Shown: piece by piece, positions 12,148 through 24,295 of the stretch
How the letters are laid out: every line of letters starts with the position of its first letter
Position numbering within the stretch: position 1 is the stretch's first letter
DNA from: Agrypnia vestita
Lineage: Eukaryota; Arthropoda; Insecta; Trichoptera; Phryganeidae
Assembly: GCA_016648135.1 (NCBI GenBank)
Contig: JADDOH010000304.1
Location: 310,001 to 374,000, forward strand
Length of the DNA: 64,000 nucleotides
Direction of reading: 5' to 3'
Notes under the pieces: generated by a model
Seen by the model: only the letters and a program-made list of their open reading frames with translations
Databases searched by the model: none
Told to the model about the DNA's origin: nothing
Made by a program: the position numbers and the translations under genes

Positions 12148-12769
12148 CTAAACACACATCTTCAATCACCCCACGTGACTATTCAGGTGTGCACGCAAGA
12201 TTGCTCGTAAATAAAACAAATTACTTTCATCGCTGCAACGAATGAATAAAAAAATTACTATCATTATTTTATTTCGTTCTGCCGGTCTACAAAAAGACAA
12301 GCATGATTCAATTGGAATTGCATTTTTTAATTGTAGAGGTATGAAATAAAAATATAAACTTATTACTCTAATAAGATTTTTTTACACATTTTATAATATC
12401 CTGTTCTTGTATTTTAAAGTATCCGATTTTTAATAATTTTCGAATTCCGCATTCATTGTAGGAAGCATCACATAACACATATTTTTTTTTTATATATGCT
12501 TGACTGGAAAATTTTAGGAATCATTATTATTCTGTTTTTAAGATTATTTTATAAAAAGTGTCCCGAAAACTGTAGACATTCAAAAATATTAATATTGAAT
12601 AATAAAATAAAGTGAATGTTTAACGAAATATTTTACGTAAAAGTATGACAAAAGAGAAGAGAATTACTAATGTTAGAATTACTAAAGACTAACGAGAAAG
12701 GGTAATAGGTATATATTTACCCTATAGTGGCCATCGACTAACTAACTAGCCATAATGATGCGTCCCCAT
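12148..12769. other. No gene seen
   Basis: AT-rich. No exon that would join the candidate terminal exon at 11962-12147 was recognised. Confidence 0.4.
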
Positions 12770-13205
12770 AAAGGTTAAAAAAAGAATAGAAGGCCACGTT
12801 CTTTTACATCTCATCCCCGCTCTTCGGTTGTTGAAGATTTCTACAGGGCCTTCCTCCAATATTTATAGTATCTGATCGTGTCAGGTCTTTTGCAGACGCC
12901 CTCTATTTTTGCTGTATTTAACATTCGCTTCATATATTTTCATAACTATCCTCTCCTCTTTCACACGTTCCACGTTACCAAACCATCTCAGCGATCCTTT
13001 CTGTATCTATCTACTACGCTGCAGCCAGCATTTTATATTCGCTTCTAATTTATTTATTCCTCACTCTATCGACCAAAGATTTTTCACTCGCACGTCCTAG
13101 CTACAGCGTTTCCAGCACAATCAGTCTAAGTTCTTTCCTTTTTTGCCAATTGCAGGCTTCACTTCCATACATCAGAGTTGGCACCAGAACTCTATTATGA
13201 ACCAC
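12770..13205 (-). pseudogene. Degraded non-LTR retrotransposon (RTE-like) C-terminal region
   Basis: Read on the minus strand from 13205, the sequence encodes RVLVPTLMYGSEACNW, the usual LINE post-reverse-transcriptase LxYGSE motif. After frame breaks it continues SLRWFGNVERVKEERIVMKI and KNRGRLQKT, matching the LRWFGHVERM...GRPRxxW tail of RTE-type proteins. Internal stops (for example in LQKT-stop) and frameshifts show it is dead. Endonuclease and reverse transcriptase cores are absent, so it is a 5'-truncated insertion. Confidence 0.75.
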
Positions 13206-14783
13206 TAGTCTTGATTCGTGTGAGATTCCTATTGGCCATGATAGCATTTAGGGCATCATTTATTTCCGGTAGTCACCCTCCTCTTTTTCTTTCTTCATCC
13301 ATCCACCATATTATAAGGCAAGAAAAAATTTGAAACATCGCAATGCACTTGATGAGATCTGGTCATATCAGTATTATTATCTGGTATTTAGATTTATTCA
13401 TCACTAAGCACCATTAGTTTGCGCCAAGTTTCACATGTCATTCACTTTGTATATACTTTATATGTACGTATAAAACGGTAAACTAACGACAACACCAAGG
13501 AATTATTTATTTTATCGTCTCAACTTAGAATCGACGTATATAACTTATAAGTACTGTCATTAATACTTCGGCTGCTTTATTTCTGAATCAGTATTAATAA
13601 CTCGTCATAATAGACATCGCGCTTGGAATCCCCATGTTCCTTAGTGCTTTGGTAAAAGACTGGAATATAACCCTTAGAAGACAAGATAATTAAGAAATGC
13701 ATAATTACAAATTAAATGTCTTCTGAACCGTAGGTCAGGCCGGGATGACACAAATGTTAAACGATACCTATCCTATCCGTACGATATAAATAAAGCGCAC
13801 ATACGAGTATATAACATGGTAGGGGCTTGTGAAGTTTAAGCGAAAAGTTGCATCAAAACATTTGATACAAGCAAACGTAGTAAAAATCGAATTAAGTGGT
13901 ATCTACGGATAGATCTGACCGAGATGAAATGGTATTTTTTTACTATTTTTTTTATTTTTCACTTTACAGTTAATTATTATATCTTCTCTACACTACAAAA
14001 TATTTTAATAAAATTTTATAAAGACGATTCTCAAAGTTTGACAGAACAGCTCCATCAAAGTCACCAATCTGCGAGCAATCGAAGAAATTTGGGCATCTGG
14101 TATCGCGCGACTGGCCGCCATAGCAAACAGTGGTGGTAGTGAGTGCCCTTTGATGTTTGATGGCTCCCAAGATATCCTCCCTTAATGCGAAGTGACGGGG
14201 TCATTTCATAAATTCATTTAATACTTCAGCCACCCCCGCGGGTCGTTTGGGTTATCTGATGAAAGGGTATTTCTTATTTATTGTTATACCTCCGTTGGCT
14301 AGCGTGTTGATTAATAGAGACCATATTTTGACTGACATTATTTTTTTATAATTAAAATAAAATATTGGATTCCTTACGTGAGAGAATTCAATAGCAACGC
14401 CGTAAATTAAAATTAATTCTGTACTTAAATTGAGCCAATGTTACCTTATGCCTCCAACGTTGACACGTTGATATGAACACCAAATTTAATAATTTAAATT
14501 AAAATTTGCAGATATAAAACTTTCCTCTGAAAATATAGATAGATTATTTTATTATAATTATAGGCAATTCTACAATTGTGTCTACCTAGGACAGCAAATT
14601 TCCATAGAAGGAAACAAATTTCCGTAGAAATAAAAAAAACCTCGGAACAGCTGGGCTGAGAGCTGGAATGCATTCAATGTCTGAATATGATTTTTAGGGA
14701 AATCTTCCCCTTTGTCTAAAACGAAAAGTTTTCAATCGATTTATATCTAGTTTCTAATTGTCGTATGTTTCTTTTATGCTTTT
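13206..14783. other. No gene seen
   Basis: AT-rich with a moderately GC-rich patch at about 14060-14240. Open frames on both strands overlap there, which argues against coding. Confidence 0.4.
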
Positions 14784-15151
14784 TAGGCCGGCGCAACACT
14801 ACGCGTTTCTTCCTTCCAACGCCGCTAAATTTTTTTTCATACAGTATGCGCTTATCGAACACATAGTGTGGATCATCGGTCGATCCGCTGGTGGAACGCT
14901 CACTTCGGCGTCTTTTCGGTTCCCCGCCCGCGAAACTTGGGTCAACGTAAAATCAGTGTCGTCACATCTCATGTTTTTAAATTCAACGTGCCACATTTGA
15001 CGGATCGTCCGCACTGTGTTTTTGTTGCAGACTAAATCCGCCACGGAATATGGTATGTGACTGCTAAATTCGGTTGCGGATTTGACGCCACGAAAACGAC
15101 CAAAAGACGCCACGAAAGATACGCCTTGTGGTGTGTGTGGCCCCAGCCTTA
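14784..15151. mobile_element. MITE with imperfect terminal inverted repeats
   Basis: The left end AGGCCGGCGCAACACTAC pairs imperfectly with the right end, whose complement reads AGGCTGGGGCCACACACA. The interior has several copies of GACGCCACGAAA and AAGACGC-type motifs in both orientations near the right side. About 370 bp, GC-richer than its surroundings, no transposase. Open frames on both strands (plus from 14758, minus from 15113) are symmetrical by-products. Superfamily not determined. Confidence 0.5.
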
Positions 15152-17152
15152 TACTGCTTTATTTTATTATGTTTATAATACTCACATTTTATATGCTGTT
15201 TCTTCGTACTGTTTATAGTATTATTTTACCTTAAAACGCAGAAAATACATTAAAAAGTGAGGCGGTTTCTCTAAAAAGACTTGTACCATGGTTAATGTAT
15301 TATGTATGTATTTAGTTTAGTTTAAATAAAAATAATCATATTTAAATCATCTTGGACAATTCATGCCACTTTCAAATATTTGCACAAAAAATAATTAAGA
15401 ACATACAAGTCAAAGATCACTTCAATTGCGATTATGACGAATATGCTGAATACTAAGCAAATCTAAATACGCTCACTTCGGTGTTGCCAGATGCGGGCTC
15501 GTCAAATATTTGTTAGTACAATAATGGGCTGAATTGATGGATCTAACTTGTACGCATATACACGTCTTCGTGCAGTACCGGGCACTGAGGGATTTATGTA
15601 GATTTATTTACAAATTATAATTAGGTGATACATTGATCGACGAATTATCCAGACAATCGTTAAATTTGTTGATATTGAAGGAAATCGTAATACAATATAA
15701 ACACATGAGTGTGGTATAGAAATACTCACGGTAAAATATTGAATTTACCAAATAAATTCAATGGTGTCGAGCGTAAATTGTTTGGAGTGATCAAGAATCC
15801 TACTACAGACGTACATATGTAATGCATTTTTTTAAAGATCTTGCTGTTTTTAATTTACCTTCCCTGTATATAAAAATGTTTTATTTAATTTTTTATTCCG
15901 CTTTGTATCACATGTATCTCAAAGACCTAGAACATATTGCGACATGTCTGAAGTATTTCAGTATGCACATTTGTATTGTGGACGACTCATGTTGTTCAAT
16001 ATTTATTTCTTTCAAAAGTAGCTGTTTACTTTACGAGCTGGCCATGGGATTTGCAGCTTACGCCACCAGGTCCGTGCATATTCTGAGTCTATTTTCCTGC
16101 GCACTTGTTGTTTGAGTAATCACGGGGAAGACCAGCGTTCTGACAATCTTCGCCTCACTGTACCTGGTGATGTTTCTGTATTGCCAAATTTTCTTCAGAT
16201 TTTGCATCGCTGAAAGGCATAGAGTGATGACATTATTATAAAGTAGAACGGCAACAGAAAGCTGCAATCAGGAGAAGACAACACGAAGACAGAGAAAAGC
16301 AAACAGAGGAAATTTACCACGTGATCACTGTTTTCCCATGCCCACGAAACGCCAAAACTTGCGGATCCAAGATTAGACTCTTAACCACCTGATGACTTAC
16401 AATCGTATCTTTCTCGGACACGAGGGATGTTATGAAGATATAATGGATTCAAAGATGCATTATTTTTAAATTTGTATGAAATAAACTAATTTTATCCTAG
16501 AATATTGAATGAAAACATTTGTAAACAAAATATAACAAGCATACACTCACAATATTGAAGTGCGCTCAAAACTCTGCAAAACTATTAAATAAATTTTCAC
16601 TTTAAGCAATCTAATCACCTGATTAATTAACCTCTTCCTGCCCGCTGTGACAAGCTGTGATAAAGTGCGGCCGTGTCACGTCATTCAGTCGTGCAAAAAA
16701 ATGTCACACGACTCACGACAAATGTAAAGGAGACCTATCCATTTGCATAAAGGAGAACGCGCTGTAGCTCATTGATATATTGCTCATTACACACATAACG
16801 CTGCTCGCGGTGCCGACACTCGCCGCTCGGGCACCGGCGGTACTGCCGCCCCGCGAACTAAAGAAACTGAATAAATCTTGAGCCCTTATCGCCGCCGCGC
16901 GATCCTAGTCCTGTCCCACTCATGTCTGAGACACGCGGTTAATAAATCATGACAATTTGCTCGCTGATGTAGGGGGACCACGATTCGTACAATGAATTAA
17001 TCCTAAATTAAATTAGATGTTTTAAACTGAAATTACCGTTGAAAATCGCTTGTCTGATAGATTTAATATTCGAGAAATCTCAAATTTTTTGAATATTGAG
17101 TTTGTACAGATTAAAAAAATTATTCAAAAAATACAGATTAATTAAAAATAAA
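15152..17152. other. No gene seen; GC-rich patch at 16790-16930
   Basis: AT-rich, with a short CpG-rich patch around 16800-16910 that includes GCACCGGCGGTACTGCC. The 97-codon plus frame at 15822 and the minus frame at 16267 show no recognisable domain. Confidence 0.4.
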
Positions 17153-17153
17153 T

Positions 17154-17440
17154 GGTACAGATTTGCATGGAAAATATAAAGGGGTAAAGGGGAGGAGGGA
17201 AAAGTCACCTATATTTCCCACAGGGTACCAAATAATAAATATACAAAATTTAGGTGAGATCGGTAGAACGGTACAGATTTGTATACAAAATATATTAGGA
17301 GTGAGGGAGCGGTAAAGGGGGAGGGGATAATGGCACCTATGCTACCTGCCGGCTTCTAAAAAATAAGTATGCAAAATTTTGGTAAGATCGGTTAAACGGT
17401 GTAGATTTATATAGAGAACAGACAGATAGACAAACATTGA
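17154..17440. repeat. Two-and-a-bit tandem repeat, units of about 116-129 bp
   Basis: Unit 1 starts GGTACAGATTTGCATGG at 17154, unit 2 starts GGTACAGATTTGTATAC at 17270, and a partial third starts GGTGTAGATTTATA at 17399. Each unit contains a GGGGTAAAGGGG-type purine run and a conserved AAATTTxGGTxAGATCGGT. It ends in GACAGACAGATAGACAAAC, like the block at 28200-28235, a motif widespread in lepidopteran repeats. Confidence 0.8.
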
Positions 17441-18000
17441 GTTTTATAGGTCTACATAATCTTCTGCCAAGCATATTCAGTATGGAGGCACCAAATAGGA
17501 CAAGGATAAATATTAAGGGTATTTACTTAATATAAGGATAAAAAATTGAGAATTATCGTCCACAAACGGCAAAATGATTTCAAATACACGACATCGAAAA
17601 ACTTATTTAATACCGTCTCTGCAAAGCCAAAAAGTGCGTGCAATCCTTGATACGCAATGTTTTACATAATTTCTCATGGCATTTAAAGGTTAACTATTAA
17701 CTAAATATATAAATAAACAGTAAGAATATTATATCATGTACTGTTATGTTTAATATAATATTGTATCTGTACTGTAATATTATATATAATATTACATCAT
17801 GTAGTTCAAGAGCTACAAATGGATGAAATACGGTCAATGGCCATAATCTATCGTGGCGACTGACTGAAAATGAAAAAGACTAATAAAACACACGATTTTG
17901 TATTGTAACGAATAATAAATTTAGTTTAAAAATTGAGGAAAACAAAAAATATTCCACCCCACTAGTTAACTATATAATGGTCATTTAATTTTAGTATACA
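17441..18000. other. No gene seen
   Basis: AT-rich. The last 150 bases may belong to the Penelope-like segment that follows, but no coding region is visible. Confidence 0.4.
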
Positions 18001-18110
18001 TTGTATCCTCCTGAGGAAGGGAACTTCGTTCCCGAAACTTGTAGAGGTGTTTATTCATCTTGAATAAAGAAAAGAAATATTTAGTGGTCTATAACAAGTC
18101 GTGTTTTATT
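18001..18110 (+). mobile_element. Penelope-like terminal segment with hammerhead-ribozyme-like fold
   Basis: The order CCTC (18007-18010), CTGAGGA (18011-18017), GGGAAC/GTTCCC stem (18019-18024 with 18028-18033), GAAAC (18034-18038), GTA (18041-18043) and GAGG (18044-18047) reproduces a type I hammerhead: stem I CCTC/GAGG, core CUGANGA, stem II, GAAA, a minimal stem III and a NUH site. Penelope-like retroelements are known to carry such minimal hammerheads in their terminal repeats. One extra A (18018) sits between core and stem II, so activity is uncertain. The downstream AACAAGTCGTGTTTTATTT resembles the tail at 47450-47475. Confidence 0.45.
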
Positions 18111-18479
18111 TAATTACAAAAAATATAGTCATACATCTTTATCAATCTTCATTACAATAGGCAAGTCAAATTAAGTTTATTGTGCCACAAGATTAATTAA
18201 TAGAGATGGCCTTCGATAATTGACGCTTACAGCGAAACTATACGGGTTCCAATTCCTCCAAGGCTAAAAATTTATTTAAATCCTATAATTCTTGCAAATA
18301 GAATACCAATCACTTAATTTTTTATAATTTTACGATTTATAAACTATTCTTAGTACTTGTACTGTTTAAATTAAAAGTTATGTTATAAATTAACAAGTAA
18401 TACGGCATACCAAATTGCGGCGGGGGTTCCTGAAGAAATACGTCTACGATAATGTTTGAATGAATTAAAACTCGATACA

Positions 18480-18960
18480 AAGTGCCCGGCAGTTCAGCGT
18501 GTCAGCGCTACGGAACGGCTATCCAAATCGGAGCAACTCGATGGCGCCCGCCTTTCAAGCATTCCTAAAGCGCGACTTTTATTGGTCACCCCACGAATGC
18601 AATCGGGCTTCCTTTCCCTGTAATTCAGCGGTCGGTCCGTGAATGTCGCTGGAAGTTTAGCGATTCCGTTGTTGGATCGATACGCAGGTAACGCGAAACT
18701 CTGAGTATCCCAGCTCCGGCCTTCCTGCGCAATAAATAAACACCAGTCGACGGTCGTCACGAAATACTGTCGGCTGTATCGGCGCGATCGCACCGCGGTG
18801 CACGCCGAACAAATCTAGGCTTTATGTCGACTTTTGAAAGTGATTCAATGATGATTTAATTAACCCGGCGACCCGGATGCTGGATGCTGCCGGGAGATAG
18901 GCGAGCGCCTCGATCGATAGTGGCCACGAGGAAACGCTCATCTCGAGATAACTATTAGTC
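18480..18960. promoter_or_regulatory. GC-rich island, candidate regulatory element
   Basis: CpG-rich block of about 450 bp. A 99-codon minus-strand frame (18494-18793) is arginine/serine-rich with no recognised domain. Candidate cis-regulatory DNA by composition only. Confidence 0.25.
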
Positions 18961-19133
18961 AGGCGTTAATATCTCTTCACTATTCTAGTTACGAAGGCGG
19001 GTTATTTTTGCATCATGTTGAGGCATCAAAAGATAAAAAAAAAATTGACGTAATTATTGCGTACACAAAATTCGTTTTGTTGTCTTGTTTACGGCGTACA
19101 TTAGTTGATATTTTTCATTAACAAATTATTGCG

Positions 19134-19480
19134 AAAACTGAAAAATGGCGGAGCTATGTTACCCGCAAAGGTCCTTCTCCGTGACGTGTGCAGCTGAGAA
19201 AGGTAAATCCCATCGCCAAGGTTTGAGTGAAATGAGAAAGTTAATCATTTTCTTAATAAATGATGTAATGTTTATGATGCAACATTTCAAAGGCCCAATG
19301 AGAGATTATTTTTATTTATTTTCTTTAAAAAATCTAAGTTAAACATTAGTAATAAGGAAACGGCGCATTTTATCAAAAATCGTATACTACATAAAAGGTA
19401 ATTTTTTAAGTAAAATTTGTGCAAAATTTTAAGAAAATCTGTTTTTTAGATATTTTCTCCACCAGTCCATGAGTCCGCAG
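19134..19480 (+). repeat. Dispersed repeat with AAATGGCGGAG...CTTCTCCGTGACG start
   Basis: This stretch is homologous to the reverse complement of about 47505-47832. Shared landmarks are AATGGCGGAG, CTTCTCCGTGACG, GGCGCATTTTATCAAAAA, TGTGCAAAATT and AGATATTTTC. Both copies are degenerate with no coding capacity. The family is not identified. The 65-codon frame at 19145 lies inside this repeat and is not a host gene. Confidence 0.65.
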
Positions 19481-19508
19481 ATTTTTGAGAAAAACAAACA
19501 AACAAAAA

Positions 19509-19599
19509 TTTGGCTGTATTGCCGTAATACAGCCAAACATTTGAAATTTTGAAGTTGTTACAATATTTTGAGTGATGACTCAAAATATTGTAACAACTT
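19509..19599. repeat. Two adjacent perfect hairpins
   Basis: Hairpin 1: TTTGGCTGTATT (19509-19520) pairs with 19526-19537 around GCCGT. Hairpin 2: 19552-19573 (starting AAGTTGTTACAATATTTTGA) pairs over 22 bases with 19578-19599 around GATG. Two perfect stem-loops 14 bases apart at the edge of a dispersed repeat may be an element terminus or a structured RNA. Confidence 0.9.
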
Positions 19600-20130
19600 T
19601 AAAATAAAACAAGATAATGGAAAAAAAACTATTTTTTGAAAATGGCAAGGTGGTGTAACATTTTTATAATTGCAATTATTGCCGTTTGCAATCAAGCCAT
19701 CGTCAGAAATTTTATTGCTTTACCCATAACCATTTCATGCCGGGAACTACGAATACTGATTTCGCCATTTTAACCATTTTATATTTCGAAAAATTTAGGA
19801 CAATACACTTATGGAGTCATGCGTTAAAGCTATATAAATAACTACCATCTTTATTATACGCAATGAATCAGAAAAACCTTTGGGAAATGCGCGCTAATTG
19901 AAGCCAGATCAATTAATTTTGGTTAAATCTGTATTATCTTCGATAAATCTAAATAGGTATACGTTGTATCTTCTCAATGAAAAAAAAAATTATGACCAAA
20001 ATGTATCGAGCAAGTATAATTATATGACTGATACAAAATTAATTGGATTTAAAAAAGGATCGTTATTTATATCAATTGGAAAATATCTAACTACATAATA
20101 CTTATATTTTTTTATCATTATTTTTTTATA

Positions 20131-20298
20131 TTTTTACGCTTCAAAAGGCCAAGAGGTCCAATTACAGAAGCGAAACACATCACAAAATACCCAGGCTTGA
20201 GTAAATCACATAGATTAATTGTGACCTCACCGTGAATCGAACTCGGAACCCTCGGTGTGAGAGGCCAGTGACATGCCCACTAGGCTACGAGGGCCGCC
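20131..20298 (-). mobile_element. tRNA-derived SINE
   Basis: On the minus strand the 5' head (20298 to about 20231) has a pol III A box (TAGCCTAGTGG) and B box (GAGTTCGATTC) at tRNA spacing, followed by a tRNA-unrelated body (GACCTCTTGGCCTTTTGAAG) and an A/T-rich tail at about 20131. The anticodon region (CCTCTCACACCGAGG) recalls tRNA-Val but folds poorly. The head-body-tail layout says SINE and not a tRNA gene. Confidence 0.65.
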
Positions 20299-23054
20299 AA
20301 TATATGGGTGTGTAGGTACTATAAATATTTATTATCTGTTTAATAAAGCGTATCAGAAAAAAAAAAACAATTATATTAAATGACGTAATGCGGATACACT
20401 ATCCCAAAAATGTATATTTAATACTGCTAAATGAAAAAAGATTGTACGTACCAGAAATTGGGAAACAAAACAAGTTATTTCTCTCGACGCTAACTAATTC
20501 AGTGCAGTAATTCAGTTGTCAGTTCAACAAAATGTACCAATATGGTATTGATTACAGAGCAAATACCCCGCAATTACTCGCGTCAATAGATACGTCCGAA
20601 AATTCTAAATGAATTCCCTTCAATGTGAACAAATGAATCGGATTTGAAACGTGTGGGTTTTTGTCATCCGTGTGGGCGATCGGCATGACGTCAGGTGCCC
20701 CGACAGGTACAGTTCGGGGCTTGCATTGGTTGCCTTTGATAAGATGAAATCAAGCGGGCTACAAGATTTACGTATTTTATAAGAATTTCGAAATAAATTA
20801 CGCTTAATCGAAATGCTGTATATATTTCAGCCCCCAGATTTATTGAGTTCTTTCATCTGATTCGATCAAATTCCAAGATTCTAACAAATTCAATTTAATG
20901 CTTGTGAAAATACGAAGAAGTTGAAAGTGTTTAAAAACAACAAATAAAATCACTTGTGTGATTTTTTAACCATTTGCATTTGAGGTAAGTAAACATAACG
21001 TGAAGCACAATAAACTATGTGCGGTATTTCCGTGTCGTCCTGTTGTATGTAATCACTATTCAGTATCAGAAAAATTGCCGCGACTCAATGATTTGCGAAA
21101 TCTGTCAAAATTTTCGATAGGTTAGAATATTAATAAACCTCCTATAGCAAAAATAACACACTACCTTATGATCACTACGATAGGCAGAAAGACAACCTGA
21201 ATGGCAGCCTGTCTCCTTTAACACAGACCTCGATCTAATTATTGTGCAGTGAGCAAGCAATGAATATATTTTACATAGTAACAATCAAAAAGACAATAAT
21301 GTAGTGTAAATTACTAAGACATTAAAAAAATTAAATTCCAAATATATTTTCTGTACTCACTTTGAACGCCAAAAAAAAACATTTCTCTCTTTGCATATCT
21401 TCCTACCTTATCCATTTTCATACATCTTCTCAAGCAAGGTCGATTCCGATTCGATTCCTTAGAGCACGATCCTTTTGATTCTGAGTAGGTACTCTACAAG
21501 CGGCTAGACTACCTATTCTACTATTACAAGTCCAACAGCTCTAATAGCTTTGACACTTTTACGAACTACTTATTTATAATAAAAAATATAATATGTTCAA
21601 GTTTACGTGAATTGGAAGGGCAAATAATTCTAGCAAAAAACCCTCAAAATATTTTACTTGATATTTAAAAAGTTCAAAACTTACTAAATATTTTACGTGA
21701 TATTTAAAAAGTTCAAAACTTAGGCGAGAACATTTTATCTACAACCGCCTCACTCTTAGGTCATCGTCAAGCGAGCTTTTCGGTTATTGGAGCTTTTAAC
21801 AGAGCCCCTTCCAAAATTTGGTTTACCTGATTTGCTCATGTTACCTTCAACACACGCGGCATAATTTTATATTATTTTACAACGAAATTATCCAGAGGCT
21901 TCGTCAAATATTTTTTCCGTAGAAACGGTTAAACCGCGCTATTAGACTTAGCAAAACAAAAAAGTTAGATAGGTACTTCATTTGAAGGGAAATAAAATAC
22001 AGAAAATTTTCCGAACCGCCACTGTGCCGTGCCGCGCGAATGGTAGCTGTAACACTTGCAACATTGATTGATTTATATGTTTGTTAGCAATATATTAATG
22101 TGTCGTGCTCTGTTTCATATCAACTCAATGTCAATGCAGTGATGAACAATGCCGGTTTGCATTTGCTCGGTTCAAATTCGCATATGCCGGCTGTGAAATT
22201 CTGCGATCCGAGTGAGAGACTCGCTGCTGTGAAGTGGAACAAAAATTGTTTTAAGGTCATGGCGCACTCGCCCGTAACGCGTCAGTACCGCGTGTTTATG
22301 AAAAAATAAAATGTCTCTTTCGGAGAAAAATATATTCTCACTCAAGTGGTTATGCCATCCCGGGAACCAGAAATATAGTAAAAAATTGCGTGATTTCTTA
22401 GAAAGAGGTGATAATTAATTTAATTATTTTACTAGGCCTTGTCAAGGTATATATTATATTAATCTTCCGATCCGATTTAAAAAAAATTTTTTAGTAAAAT
22501 TAGGAGTAGTTTGAAAAAAAAAAAAGATTTTGTTATTAACAAATGACTTAGGGGTTAAAAAACAAGTAAACTGCTTTACAGTTATTTCATTTCTTAATAG
22601 TGTTTATTCTATTTTAAACATACGTTTACCGGAGGATTTTGCATATTAGTCACAGTGGAACGTTCCACGGGAAGGGATGTGAAGTTGCCTTTCTGGAATT
22701 TTTTTATTAAAAAAATTCCAGATAAATAATCCCAATTATTTAATTATTTACGTCCGTCGTAACTTCGAGTAACTTTCGGAACTTCTTTATAGTATAGAAA
22801 CTTTTTTCTTTCGTTTTCTTCTTCTTTTTCATTATTTTTTCTTTATTTATTTTGAGCCGACATGAAAAAGAACTGTAATTTTTGACGGGTTACAACTAGT
22901 ATGTAAATATGTATCTTAACAAGTAAATGAAATAAAAATTAAAAAACAAACAACGAATTTCTACCTAAATTTCAGGCTCCCAGGGTGATATAACCCCTTA
23001 AAGTCGTCTAAAAGAGTATGTAGAAAACTAATCGCAATTTGAGATCTTTTTAAC
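20299..23054. other. No gene seen; possible conserved block at 22100-22310
   Basis: AT-rich except around 22100-22310, where a 69-codon plus-strand frame is less AT-biased than its neighbours. It has no recognisable domain, and I see no convincing splice sites. A 14-base palindrome GTGGAACGTTCCAC lies at about 22654 (heat-shock-element-like GAAnnTTC core). Confidence 0.3.
21647..21724. repeat. 39-bp tandem duplication
   Basis: The unit AAATATTTTACTTGATATTT with its continuation to TTACT (21647-21685) is repeated at 21686-21724 with a T-to-G change in ACTTG/ACGTG and a change at the right end. A local duplication in AT-rich DNA. Confidence 0.9.
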
Positions 23055-23190
23055 GAATTAAAAAACCTAAAAAACTAACCAATAAAAGCCAAGTTTTTAT
23101 TATACTCCCTTTCTCATTTACTAGTTGAAATAAGTTTCGCGCCTACCCCTCGAGTCGGGTGACGCTATGAAAGGGAGTAATAAAAAATTT
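23055..23190 (+). mobile_element. MITE-like element, family ACTCCCTTTCT, short form (copy B)
   Basis: It starts CCAATAAAAGCCAAG then TTTTTATTATACTCCCTTTC, and closes with GAAAGGGAGTAATAAAAA, giving the cleanest terminal inverted repeat of the four copies (one-base indel). Only about 60 bp lie between the ends, so it is an internally deleted member. Confidence 0.6.
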
Positions 23191-24295
23191 GAAAAAATCC
23201 AATAATTTTACTAGCGTACTAAGAAAATTTCACTGTCATTTATAATATATATAATTCGAATTAATTAAATCGTATTGTCTGTTGAAAGATCATTTTTCTT
23301 TCAAATCAGACATCAGTTGGGTAGTCCAACCAAAGTTAATTAAAATAATCGATGTTTTAATGGTTTTATGGATACTGCAATATGGGAAACAGAACGTTTA
23401 ATTTTTGTCTTTTTTAAAACGATATATTTAACAACTTGTCGAAAAATATTAATGTGTGAATAGCACCACTTCTTTTTCAAACTTTATACAATTAATTTGT
23501 AAATAAAATAGGTCTATGGTCTTTATTTGAAAATAAAGAGATTAAGTGTGCCAAAGATAACTATTGCCTGAAAAATAAATAGTGTTTCGGGGTTATAATT
23601 TTTTTGATATTATAACGATATATTTGTTCATATTTTTTTAAGGAAATGCTTCGAGAGTAAATGGATATATCATAATAAAATTGATTAAAAGCCTATTTAG
23701 CTATTGTTTTTTTTTCAAAATGATTTAATAAGTTTACGTTAAATTTAGCAAATCGAGAGAAAATACGAAAATTGTGTTTTCGAAAAAAAAAAAAAAAAAA
23801 TACGAATCTTAACTATTTACAAAAAGGATCTGATTATTTATAATATTTTTAGTAACACTTTTTCTAATTGCTGCTGAAATTGACCCCGAAACATATTGTA
23901 TAAAGCACTAATTTCACAAATTAGTAGTTTCACAAAAACAAAAAGTTTTCTTGTTAATTATGTACATAACACGTTAAATTGAAACATATAAATTGCTGCG
24001 GCGGGAACTACGGCAGAACATCAGTAGCCAATAAACAGACATTTAACGCTCAACAAGCGTGAAGGCGCAATGCTCGGATTTTTGAGACTTAGTACCTACA
24101 CAGCATTGCGAAAGTTTAGAGTTGTCCTCGTAGAATCTCGAGGAGGTGGGAGCATAATCCCTGTCTTGTCTCGAGATGAAAATCTAATCCGTAGAGACGG
24201 GCCATTAGGATGCCAGGACACGTCATCATTCAAAACAGGGTGCTGTTAAAGAACCTACGTCCGCTTTTATTGTAAAATATAACATTTCAAGAGAT
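23191..24295. other. No gene seen
   Basis: Strongly AT-rich, including an A run at about 23786-23803. Confidence 0.5.

Noticed and set aside
14799..15113. Open frames on both strands at 14758-15113
   Set aside because: They lie inside a TIR-bearing MITE with internal inverted motifs; both strands open together.
17985..18010. miR-iab-4-like sequence (GTATACATTGTATCCT)
   Set aside because: It resembles the known mature sequence only in part, has no precursor hairpin, and lies in the hammerhead-like element.
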